A DNA stretch of 31,535 nt from NCBI GenBank assembly GCA_049582065.1, contig JBAUTF010000094.1, positions 1 through 31,535 on the forward strand, written 5' to 3'. Both the position numbers and the translations under genes were made by a program. How positions within the stretch are numbered: the stretch's first letter is position 1; every line of letters begins with the position of its first letter. The notes beneath the pieces were generated by a model. It saw only the letters and a list, made by a program, of their open reading frames with translations. It ran no database searches and had not been told where the DNA came from. Origin of the DNA: DATKSS01 sp049582065. Lineage in GTDB: Bacteria > Chloroflexota > Dormibacteria > Dormibacterales > Dormibacteraceae. Below, piece after piece: positions 15,719 through 22,686 of this stretch.

Positions 15719-16177
15719 ATGCCTGTCCGCCTAGCGTTGTCGGCCGCAGTCGTGCTCCTCCTGGTCGGGGCGGGCGCCTGTCAAAGCCCTCAGAGTTCCT
15801 CTTCGACGGCCAGCGGGGCGCGGACCGGCCAGGGCTCGGGCAGGCTCGACCCCCAGGTGACCATGCCGAGCGGGTTTCCGACCGACGCGCCCATCTATCC
15901 CGGCTCGCGCCTGACGTCGGGGGCGATGTTCAGCTCGAGCGGGCAGACCACCTGGGGCATGGAGTGGGAGACGCTGGACGGCGTCGACAAGATCCAGGCG
16001 TTTTACAGCAGCAAGTTCAACCAGGGCGATTGGACGATCAGCTTCAGCGGGACTTCCAACGGGTCGTTTTCGGCGGTCTTCGCCCGCAAGAGCGACTCGA
16101 AGTACGGTGGCCTGGTGGGAGCCGCCTCGGTCAACGGCGTGACCACGATCACGCTCAGCCTCATCAACGCCGCCTAA
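15719..16177 (+). CDS. Small hypothetical lipoprotein
   Basis: A 152-residue secreted protein with a signal peptide (MPVRLALSAAVVLLLVGAGAC) and probable lipidated Cys21, followed by a Ser/Gly-rich linker to about residue 45. The mature part (FPTDAPIYPGSRLTSG, then DKIQAFYSSKFNQGDW) resembles small surface lipoproteins in which a short beta-rich domain measures or binds an exposed ligand, but I do not recognise a named family. It follows the dihydroorotase-like gene by 34 bp and may be read with it or independently. Function unknown. The repeat array starts directly after its stop. Confidence 0.75.
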   Translation: MPVRLALSAAVVLLLVGAGACQSPQSSSSTASGARTGQGSGRLDPQVTMPSGFPTDAPIYPGSRLTSGAMFSSSGQTTWGMEWETLDGVDKIQAFYSSKFNQGDWTISFSGTSNGSFSAVFARKSDSKYGGLVGAASVNGVTTITLSLINAA

Positions 16178-16178
16178 C

Positions 16179-16558
16179 CTTCCCCGCCGCGCGGGGAAGT
16201 ACCTGCATTCACTTCCCGCTGTGCGGCGAAGTACCGGCATTCACTTCCCCGCTGTGCGGGGAAGTACCCGGCGAAGCCGGGGGATGGGGAGATGCAATTT
16301 CACCTCCCCATCCGGCCCTGCGGGCCACCTTCCCCACTCAGTGGGGAAGTGAGGTTTTCACTTCCCCGCCGCGCGGGGAAGTACCTGCATTCACTTCCCC
16401 CCTGCGCGGGGAAGTACCAGGCGAAGCCGGGGGATGGGGAAATGCAATTGGACCTCCCCATCCGGCCCTGCGGGCCACCTTCCCCACTGCGTGGGGAAGT
16501 GATTTGGACCTCCCCATCCGGCCCTTCGGGCCACCTTCCCCACTGCGTGGGGAAGTGA
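16179..16558 (+). repeat. Array of REP/BIME-like palindromes
   Basis: This 380-bp, gene-free stretch is built from two element types. Type A is a CTTCCCCGC/GCGGGGAAG hairpin with GTACC, then GGCGAAGCC, then GGGGATGGGGA. Type A' is its inverse: TCCCCATCC, GGCCCTGCGGGCC, ACCTTCCCC, GTGGGGAAG. Starting at 16179 and 16360 the A-A' pair occurs as two imperfect copies of roughly 170 and 140 bp, followed by a third A' at about 16509-16556. Extra A hairpins at about 16211 and 16243 show internal duplication. It lies between convergent genes, where it could stabilise or terminate transcripts. Confidence 0.85.
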
Positions 16559-16564
16559 TTCCAC

Positions 16565-17152
16565 TCAGGCTCGAGTGCCGGCGCCTCTGAAGATCGGGTT
16601 TTGAGCCAGTTCGCGCTCCAGGCTGGTCGCGGGCCCGTGGCCCGGGTACAGCGCGGTTTGCGGCGGGAGGCGCAGGAGCTTGGTGCCGATGCTCATCATC
16701 TGGCGCCGCAGGTCTGTTTCCGGCGTCTGCTTGCCGATCCCGCCCGCCAGGATCGTGTCACCGACGAACGCGTGGTTGGCCACCACGAAGCAGAGGCTGC
16801 CGGGCGTGTGGCCTGGCGTGTGGATGACGGTCAGCTTGAACTCTCCGAACTCGAGTTCGTCGCCGTCGATCAGGTAGCGGTCGGCCGAGCGGAGGAACTG
16901 CTTCGCGTCCGCCGAGTGGAGACCGGTCTCCCCGCCCGTCACGGCCTTCACCTCGTCCTTGCCGCCGACGTGTCCCGGGTGGCAATGCGTGGCGAGGATG
17001 AACTTGACCTTCAGCCCGGCCGCCTGCTCGGCGATCTTCTCGGCCGGCAGACCGGGGTCGATGATCACCGCCTCCTTGGTGGACGAGCAGGAGACGATGT
17101 AGCAGTTCACGTCTCGGTCGAGCTTGACCTTGACGATGGCGAGCTTAGACAT
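16565..17152 (-). CDS. Metallo-beta-lactamase-fold hydrolase (glyoxalase II-like)
   Basis: A 195-residue MBL-fold protein. The metal motif reads THCHPGHVGG at 55-64, so His56, His58 and His61 are kept but the Asp of the usual THxHxDH is Gly60. Further ligands His115 (HTPGHTPGS), Asp132 (GDTIL) and His172 (YPGHGP) are present. Overall it resembles bacterial glyoxalase II-like thioester hydrolases. Loss of the second-site Asp suggests a mononuclear or altered site; substrate unknown. Start is ATG 17152 (a TTG lies just upstream). TAAATA sits 7 nt before it, on the reverse of the TATTTA that precedes the divergent small ORF. Confidence 0.85.
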   Translation of the reverse strand: MSKLAIVKVKLDRDVNCYIVSCSSTKEAVIIDPGLPAEKIAEQAAGLKVKFILATHCHPGHVGGKDEVKAVTGGETGLHSADAKQFLRSADRYLIDGDELEFGEFKLTVIHTPGHTPGSLCFVVANHAFVGDTILAGGIGKQTPETDLRRQMMSIGTKLLRLPPQTALYPGHGPATSLERELAQNPIFRGAGTRA

Positions 17153-17159
17153 CAATCAC

Positions 17160-17165
17160 TATTTA
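17160..17165. promoter_or_regulatory. Possible bidirectional -10, TATTTA/TAAATA
   Basis: In the 18-bp gap between two divergent start codons, TATTTA (plus) lies 5 nt before the small ORF and its reverse TAAATA lies 7 nt before the MBL-fold gene. It lacks the final T of TAnnnT, so the assignment is weaker than at 2982-2988. Confidence 0.3.
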
Positions 17166-17170
17166 CCGCA

Positions 17171-17272
17171 ATGGAGCACTTCGCCGCAGTCGGGTTTGCC
17201 GTCGTGCTCTCGGCGGTCTGCCTCTTCTGGGTCTACGGTTACGTGCGCCGCCGATCGAAGAAGCGCTACTGA
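17171..17272 (+). CDS. Possible 33-residue single-pass membrane peptide
   Basis: MEHFAAVGFAVVLSAVCLF, then WVYGYVRRRSKKRY: one hydrophobic helix with a strongly basic C-terminal tail, as in many small inner-membrane proteins (CcmD has a similar shape). It starts 18 bp from the divergent MBL-fold gene and ends 15 bp before a convergent gene stop. There is no Shine-Dalgarno. The composition is unlikely by chance in this GC-rich context, but there is no direct evidence that it is expressed. Confidence 0.4.
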   Translation: MEHFAAVGFAVVLSAVCLFWVYGYVRRRSKKRY

Positions 17273-17287
17273 GCCGGTGACGGAGCG

Positions 17288-17584
17288 CTACTCGTGCTCC
17301 GGCGCGCCCTGGACTTTGATCCGCAGCGCGTCCAGGGAATCGAACTTGTCCAGGGCCGGCTTGGCCCGCACGCGGTCCGGGTACTTCGCGGTCTGGATCG
17401 CCTCCAGCAGCAGCTCGATCTCCTCGGGCGTGAAGTTGAGCGTCCGTAAGACGACCTCCTTCACCTTCGCCGGACGGTCGACCGCGCTCCGTATGACTTC
17501 GTCGGTGTCGGTGACGACCTGCGGGCGAGTGGGGCGGAAGAGCTCCTCCGAGCCGGCGAGCGAGACGCGTTTGAATGTCGGCAT
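17288..17584 (-). CDS. Unknown 98-residue protein downstream of parA
   Basis: A soluble, charged protein beginning MPTFKRVSLAGSEELFRP with a central LNFTPEEIELLLEAIQTAKYPD helix-like stretch. It has no helix-turn-helix or ParB box that I can see. It follows the orphan ParA gene by 13 bp in the same direction, so the two are almost certainly co-transcribed. In ParA-type positioning systems the second gene often encodes the cargo adaptor that triggers ATP hydrolysis; that role is an inference here. The N-terminal basic segment (KR) would fit an ATPase-activating tail, but is too short a cue to rely on. Confidence 0.7.
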   Translation of the reverse strand: MPTFKRVSLAGSEELFRPTRPQVVTDTDEVIRSAVDRPAKVKEVVLRTLNFTPEEIELLLEAIQTAKYPDRVRAKPALDKFDSLDALRIKVQGAPEHE

Positions 17585-17597
17585 TAATGGACCACCT

Positions 17598-18368
17598 TCA
17601 ATCTGGTTTGTGATTCTCCAACACTTTGGCCGCCAGCGCCCGGTATGACTTTGCTCCGTCCGAGTCTTTCGCGTACTGAAGGATGGATTGCCCGGCGAGC
17701 GGTGTCTCCGCGAACCGGATCGAATCGGTGACCCCGAAGTCGTAGACCTTGTCGCCGTATTTCTCTCGCACCGCGGCGAGCACCTCCTGCGAGTGAAGCG
17801 CGCGGTGCTTGTACAGCGTAGGGAGGATCCCGATCAGCTCGAGCCGTGGGTTGAGCCTGCGCTTCACGCGCTCCATCGTGACCAGGAGCTCCTGCATGCC
17901 TCTCAGGGCGAGGAACTCGGCCTGCAGCGGTACGAGGACCTCGTCCGCGGCGACCAGGGCGTTGATCACGATGAGGTCGAGGGATGGGGGGCAGTCGATG
18001 ATGATGAAGTCGTAGCGGCGCTGGGCCGGCTCGAGCTTGTCGCGCAGGATGCTCTCGCGGCCGATCTCGTTGATGAGCTGGTTTTCCGCCCCCGCGAGCT
18101 CGATGTCGGCCGGGATGTAGTGGACGCCCATCTGCGGCGCCTCCTGCACGACGTCGGTGACGGTGGTGTCCGGATCCACCAGGAGGTGGTAGACGGTCTT
18201 CTCGAGCTCGCCCGTCGGCTTCATGTAGAGCGTCAGGTGCCCCTGCGCGTCGAGGTCGATCAGGAGAACCCGCTGGCCCAGTTCCGCAAGGGCTGCGCCG
18301 AGGTTCACGGCGGTGGTGGTCTTGCCAACACCCCCCTTTTGCATCGCGACGGCGATCGTTCGGGCCAA
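17598..18368 (-). CDS. ParA/MinD-family ATPase (orphan ParA)
   Basis: A 256-residue deviant Walker ATPase. The Walker A is KGGVGKTT at 11-18 with the signature Lys11; switch I region is LIDLDAQGHLT near 35-45; FIIIDCPPSLDLIVINAL is Walker B with the following helix. This is a ParA/Soj-type protein, which dimerises on ATP and binds DNA non-specifically to position a cargo. It lacks an N-terminal DNA-binding domain. There is no parB, parS or origin gene nearby, and the downstream gene is not ParB-like, so it is more likely a cargo-positioning ParA than the chromosome partition one. TTG start at 18368. Confidence 0.88.
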   Translation of the reverse strand: MARTIAVAMQKGGVGKTTTAVNLGAALAELGQRVLLIDLDAQGHLTLYMKPTGELEKTVYHLLVDPDTTVTDVVQEAPQMGVHYIPADIELAGAENQLINEIGRESILRDKLEPAQRRYDFIIIDCPPSLDLIVINALVAADEVLVPLQAEFLALRGMQELLVTMERVKRRLNPRLELIGILPTLYKHRALHSQEVLAAVREKYGDKVYDFGVTDSIRFAETPLAGQSILQYAKDSDGAKSYRALAAKVLENHKPD

Positions 18369-18463
18369 GAGTGAACCGAGTCTAACGGAACCCGGGCCTT
18401 CTGGCCTGAGCGGGAATGCCTAAATGCCCGTCACTCAGGTGGCCTGCGGCGCTGGCCACTAAA

Positions 18464-19210
18464 ATGGCGGCGCCCGTGATCATCGACGCCATCGTCGTCC
18501 TGGTGCTCATAGTCGCCCTGGTAATCGGATACCAGCGCGGCGTGATCCAGCCTCTCATGGCCGAGATCTTCTTCTTCGGCACCCTCCTGGCCGTGTTCCG
18601 GTTCCATGACCAGTACACGAACGAGATGCAGAAGCTGCTGCACCTCAATGGCGTGCTGAGCGTATTCGTCGCACTGATCATCGCCGTCGTCCTGGGCGCG
18701 ATCGGCGGCGCGATCGGCGGCGCCTTCCACCGAATGGAGGCGATCCGCGGGGTCGACGGGTTGCTGGGCGTGTTCGTGCACGGGTTGGTTGCCCTCGTCG
18801 TGATCTACCTCGTTGTTTCGGCCCTGGTGACCCTGGACAACGCGTTCCAGCCGGCTCTACAGAGCGCCAGCCTCACCGTTAATCAGGTGAACCAGCTGGA
18901 GAACGAGATCCTCTCCAACCCGATCACCTCGGCCCTGGTCTCGAAGTCGGACATGCAAGCGTTGAAGACGGCCGCCGCGAAGTCCAACGCCGCCCACCTC
19001 GACTCCGTGGGCGGTATTCACCAGCTGCAGCAGATTTACTCGGACTTCCTGCAGCCGCAGCTGCACAGCTCGAAGACCGTGCCCTTCATCCTCCGCGTCG
19101 GACAGCACCTTCCCTTCATCGGCCATGTCGGGCCCAACGACCTGAAGCCGGTCATCACGAGCCCGTCGCCGACGCCCAAGCCAAGCCCGACGCCAACCCC
19201 GAAGAAGTAA
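18464..19210 (+). CDS. CvpA-like membrane protein with Pro/Thr-rich tail
   Basis: About 248 residues with roughly four transmembrane segments in the first 130, in the CvpA (colicin V production) pattern: IIDAIVVLVLIVALVIGYQRGVIQPLM, then VLSVFVALIIAVVLGAIGG, then GVFVHGLVALVVIYLVVSALV. CvpA-family proteins are tied to envelope homeostasis. The C-terminal 110 residues are soluble and end in a Ser/Pro/Thr/Lys repeat (SPSPTPKPSPTPTPKK), a likely cell-wall-spanning tail. Start is uncertain: ATG 18464 is chosen, but an upstream ATG at 18416 and GTG at 18476 are possible. The acyl-CoA dehydrogenase starts 19 bp after its stop. Confidence 0.75.
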   Translation: MAAPVIIDAIVVLVLIVALVIGYQRGVIQPLMAEIFFFGTLLAVFRFHDQYTNEMQKLLHLNGVLSVFVALIIAVVLGAIGGAIGGAFHRMEAIRGVDGLLGVFVHGLVALVVIYLVVSALVTLDNAFQPALQSASLTVNQVNQLENEILSNPITSALVSKSDMQALKTAAAKSNAAHLDSVGGIHQLQQIYSDFLQPQLHSSKTVPFILRVGQHLPFIGHVGPNDLKPVITSPSPTPKPSPTPTPKK

Positions 19211-19229
19211 TAGCCTTCGGGTCAGCGAC

Positions 19230-20429
19230 ATGCTTGATTTGGCACTGACGCCGGACCAGGAGCAGCTGGTTTCCACCGTGCGCGAGTTCTGCGCGCGGGA
19301 GTTCGCTCCGCACATCCAGGCCAACGACCGCGCGCGGCACCACGATCCGGAGATCTTCGCGAAGCTCGCGTCCATAGGCCTTCCCGGCGTGTGCTTCCCG
19401 CAGCGATATGGCGGGGTTGGGCTGGATTACCTGTCCCTGGGTCTGGTCTGCGAGGAGCTCGAATACGTCGACACCGTGTACCGCACGGTCCTGTCGGTCC
19501 ACGTCGGCCTGGTGGGGATGGGACTGTACACCTGGGCGACCGAGGAGCAGAAGCAGAGCTGGCTCGTGCCGATGGCGTCGGGCCAGAAGCTTGCCTGCTA
19601 TGGGCTCACCGAGCCCAACGCCGGCTCCGACGTGGCGTCGATGCAGTCGACGGCGCGCCGCTCCGGTGACGGATACGTGTTGAACGGGGAGAAGACCTGG
19701 GTCTCGGACGCCGACACCGCCGACTTCCTGCTCGTCTTCGCCAAGACGGACCCGAAGGGCGGTTCTCGCGGCGTGACCGCGTTCATGCTCGACCGCGCCG
19801 CCTGCGGAAAAGCGCTCCGTACCAGCCCGATCGAGGACCGGCTCGGGATCTGGGCCGGCGATGTCGGGTCGATCGCCATGTCCGCCATCGAGGTTCCGGA
19901 GGCCAACCGCATCGGGGACGAGGGCGACGGATTCAAGATCGCGATGAGCTGCCTCGACAACGGCCGCTACACGGTGGCGGCGGGCTCGACGGGCACCGTG
20001 CGCGCTTGTCTCGACGCGTCGGTCAAGTACGCGCGCGAACGCAAGACCTTCGGCCAGGAGATCGGCCGATATCAGCTGGTGCAGCAGATGATTGCGCGCA
20101 TGTCACGTGACTACGAGATCTGCCGGCTCCTGTACCAGAAGGTCGCCTGGATGAAGAACACCGGCCTGCGGCACACGCGTGAGGTGTCGATGGCCAAGCA
20201 GTACGGGACCGACGCCGCGTTCAACGCCGCCAATGACGCGATCGAGGTGCACGGCGCGTACGGCTACTCGTCCGAGTACCCGGTCGAGCGCTTCCTGCGC
20301 AACTCGCGGGCGCCGATCATCTACGAGGGGACTCGCGAGATCCACACGATCCTCCAGGGCGAGTACGCGTTGGGCTACCGCTCGGACAGCCCGCTCAAGA
20401 AGTCACTTCCGCCCTATCAACCCGATTGA
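19230..20429 (+). CDS. Acyl-CoA dehydrogenase
   Basis: A 399-residue FAD-dependent enzyme that introduces an alpha-beta double bond in acyl-CoA. The FAD-binding block YGLTEPNAGSDVASM at 124-138 and catalytic Glu366 in IIYEGTREIHT are intact; the C-terminal part keeps DAIEVHGAYGYSSEYPVERF. Overall shape is closest to glutaryl-CoA or short-chain acyl-CoA dehydrogenases. Its acyl chain cannot be read. It opens a four-gene run: TTGA links it to the MFS gene, and the ureohydrolase and FAD oxidoreductase follow. This suggests one catabolic unit. Confidence 0.92.
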   Translation: MLDLALTPDQEQLVSTVREFCAREFAPHIQANDRARHHDPEIFAKLASIGLPGVCFPQRYGGVGLDYLSLGLVCEELEYVDTVYRTVLSVHVGLVGMGLYTWATEEQKQSWLVPMASGQKLACYGLTEPNAGSDVASMQSTARRSGDGYVLNGEKTWVSDADTADFLLVFAKTDPKGGSRGVTAFMLDRAACGKALRTSPIEDRLGIWAGDVGSIAMSAIEVPEANRIGDEGDGFKIAMSCLDNGRYTVAAGSTGTVRACLDASVKYARERKTFGQEIGRYQLVQQMIARMSRDYEICRLLYQKVAWMKNTGLRHTREVSMAKQYGTDAAFNAANDAIEVHGAYGYSSEYPVERFLRNSRAPIIYEGTREIHTILQGEYALGYRSDSPLKKSLPPYQPD

Positions 20430-21763
20430 CCCCGGCGGCCGCCGCACCGCCCCGGCGGCGCCTCGGGCACTTCGATTTCGCCCTCCTGTCGATCTATTGG
20501 GTCGCGATCGGCTACTTGTGGACGAGCCTCGGCAGCCTGATCATCCCGGACCTCGTGCTGCAGCTGGTAGGCACCGCGAACGAGGGCGTGGCGCTGGCTG
20601 TGCTCGAAGGCGTCGGCTCGCTCATGGCCGTGGTCTGGCAGCCGGTGATCGGAGCCGTTTCGGACCGGACGCGCACGCCCTGGGGCCGCCGCCTGCCGTT
20701 CATCGTGGTGGGGACGGCCGGCGACGTGATCTTCCTGGTCGGCCTGGCCCTGTCTGGCACCTTCGGGATCGTGCTGATCTTCTACTTCCTGCTCCAGGCG
20801 GCCTCGAACACAGCCCAGGGGCCCTACCAGGGCCTGCTGCCGGACGTCGTCCCGGAAGAGCAGCGGGGCACGGCGTCGGGCTACTACGGGATCTCCAACG
20901 TCGCCGGCCTGCTGGCCGGCACCGTGGGAGCCGGGTTCCTCCTCGCTCACGCGGGGCGAACCGCCGCGATCCTCAGCATCTGCGTGCTGCTCATCGCCAC
21001 GATGCTGCCCACCGTCCTGCTCATCCCGGATCGGGCCGAGCCCTCCCGCGCCCAGTTCACAGGCGTGTGGCAGGCGGTGGCGACGACGTTCGCCGAACCC
21101 ATGCGCCACCAGGCTTTCCTGTGGCTGATGGCGTCGCGCCTCCTGATCTTGATGGGACTCGTCGGCGTCCAGAGCTTCGTCCTGTTCTACTTCAACAATG
21201 TCTTTTTCAGGGGCGACCGCAGCGCCACGATCACGGCCAGCTACACCCTGCTGGGCCTGGTGATCATTTGCGCCTTCGCCATCTCCCTCCCTGCGGCGCG
21301 AGCTTCAGATCGGCTGGGGCGGCGGCCCCTGATCGTCGCCGGCGGCATGCTCGGCGCGGCCGGGATGCTGATGCTCATGTTCAGCCACCACCAGCTGCTC
21401 CCAGCCCAGGCCGTGCACCCGATGGCCCAGGCCCTCAAGGTGCCGGATCTCGCCGCGCAGGCCACACTGGTCGGGATCTTGATCGGGGTCGGTTACGGGT
21501 TGTTCTTTTCGGTGGATTGGGCTTTCATCCAGGATGTGATCCCGCATGACGAAGCAGGTCTGTTCATGGGGTTCAGCAACATCGCGACCGCGGGTTCAGG
21601 GGTCATCGCCCGGCTGGCCGGCGGTTTGCTGCTGCAGCACTTCAACGGTGGCCCGCAGATCCTGGGCCTTCCCGGCGGGTTCCCCGTCATCTTCGGCGTG
21701 TTCGGGATCTGGCTGGTCGCCGGCGCCGTGGCGATCCTGAAGGTGCCGGAGCATCGATCGTGA
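20426..21763 (+). CDS. MFS transporter, SLC45/GPH-like
   Basis: A 445-residue transporter with about 12 transmembrane segments. The A-loop motif reads GAVSDRTRTPWGRRLPFIVVG at about 76-96, a form shared with GPH sugar/cation symporters and SLC45 carriers; RASDRLGRRPLIVAGG at about 291-306 repeats it in the second half. TTG start at 20426 overlaps the acyl-CoA dehydrogenase stop by 4 bp (TTGA). The cargo is unknown; position between a dehydrogenase and a ureohydrolase makes uptake of their substrate likely but does not prove it. Confidence 0.85.
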   Translation: MTPAAAAPPRRRLGHFDFALLSIYWVAIGYLWTSLGSLIIPDLVLQLVGTANEGVALAVLEGVGSLMAVVWQPVIGAVSDRTRTPWGRRLPFIVVGTAGDVIFLVGLALSGTFGIVLIFYFLLQAASNTAQGPYQGLLPDVVPEEQRGTASGYYGISNVAGLLAGTVGAGFLLAHAGRTAAILSICVLLIATMLPTVLLIPDRAEPSRAQFTGVWQAVATTFAEPMRHQAFLWLMASRLLILMGLVGVQSFVLFYFNNVFFRGDRSATITASYTLLGLVIICAFAISLPAARASDRLGRRPLIVAGGMLGAAGMLMLMFSHHQLLPAQAVHPMAQALKVPDLAAQATLVGILIGVGYGLFFSVDWAFIQDVIPHDEAGLFMGFSNIATAGSGVIARLAGGLLLQHFNGGPQILGLPGGFPVIFGVFGIWLVAGAVAILKVPEHRS

Positions 21764-22686
21764 TGAACCTTGACGGGCTCAGCCTGTGGGGAGGGCTTGC
21801 CGTCGGAGCCGCTGCCGACGGAGCCGACGTCGTGGTGGCCGGCATCGCCTACGACGGCTCGGCCGTCTATCGCAAAGGCGCGGCGCTGGCGCCGCAGCGA
21901 ATCCGCAGCCTCTCCGCGGTCATGCCGCCCGTCACCGAGGACGGGACGCTGCTCCGCGGGCTCCGAGTCCAGGACATCGGCGACCTCGACCCGGGACCGG
22001 ACATCGAGAAGGGTTGGAGGGCGGTGGCCGACAGGTTGGCTCAGGTCCCCGTCGAATCCTTTTTGACCGTGCTCGGCGGCGACCACTGCACCGCGATCGC
22101 GACCCTCGCCGCCCAGCAGCGACGGCACCCTGGGTTCGCCGTGCTGTGGGTGGATGCCCACCCAGACCTGTGCGATTTCTCGCGCGGTGGCCGCTGGACG
22201 TGCGGCTGCGCGCTGCGGCGTGCGTTCGACGTCTCAGGGATCGACCCGGCGCATGCCGTCATCGCCGGCGGCCGCGACTACGACCCCGAGGAGCTCGATT
22301 TCATATCAGCGAAAGGCATGCTGCTGGTCGGCGCGGCGGAACTGGCCCGTGACCTGCCTGGGTCCGCGAGGAAGATCGCTCAGCGGCTGGCAGGGCGCCA
22401 GGTGCACGTGTCCTTCGATATCGACGTCCTCGATCCCGCGTTCGCGCCGGGCACCGAGATCCCATCCTCGGGCGGCCTCTCGACCCGCCAGGCGCTCGAC
22501 CTGCTGGCCGCCGCCACAGCCAGCTCGGAGGTGGTGGGCTTCGACCTGGTCGAGGTTTCGCCTCCCTTCGACCAGGGCGACATCACGACGCTCGCGGCCC
22601 TCAAGCTCATCTTCGAGGTCTGGGGTGGCAAATGGAGGGCCCGGCGTTCCGTCGGGCATGCAGCCGAGGACCATGGAAAGCGCTGA
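21763..22686 (+). CDS. Arginase/agmatinase-family ureohydrolase
   Basis: A 307-residue binuclear Mn enzyme. Ligand motifs GGDHCT (His108), DAHPDL (Asp131, His133, Asp135) and SFDIDVLDP (Asp219, Asp221) are all present, so the Mn2 site should be intact. The site where agmatinases and arginases usually carry a catalytic His followed by Gly (HG) reads WTCGCAL, placing Cys147 there. It hydrolyses a guanidino compound to urea plus amine, or is a related formimidoylglutamase; the substrate cannot be fixed. Start is ATG 21763 (or GTG 21760), overlapping the transporter stop. Confidence 0.85.
   Translation: MNLDGLSLWGGLAVGAAADGADVVVAGIAYDGSAVYRKGAALAPQRIRSLSAVMPPVTEDGTLLRGLRVQDIGDLDPGPDIEKGWRAVADRLAQVPVESFLTVLGGDHCTAIATLAAQQRRHPGFAVLWVDAHPDLCDFSRGGRWTCGCALRRAFDVSGIDPAHAVIAGGRDYDPEELDFISAKGMLLVGAAELARDLPGSARKIAQRLAGRQVHVSFDIDVLDPAFAPGTEIPSSGGLSTRQALDLLAAATASSEVVGFDLVEVSPPFDQGDITTLAALKLIFEVWGGKWRARRSVGHAAEDHGKR

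Noticed and set aside
16179..16558. CRISPR array or integron sites
   Set aside because: The palindromes vary in spacing and order and their intervals are themselves repeated, which fits REP/BIME elements; no integrase or cas gene is present.
17598..18368. Chromosome partition locus (parABS) near oriC
   Set aside because: No parB, parS-like palindrome, dnaA, gidB or rnpA is present beside the ParA gene.
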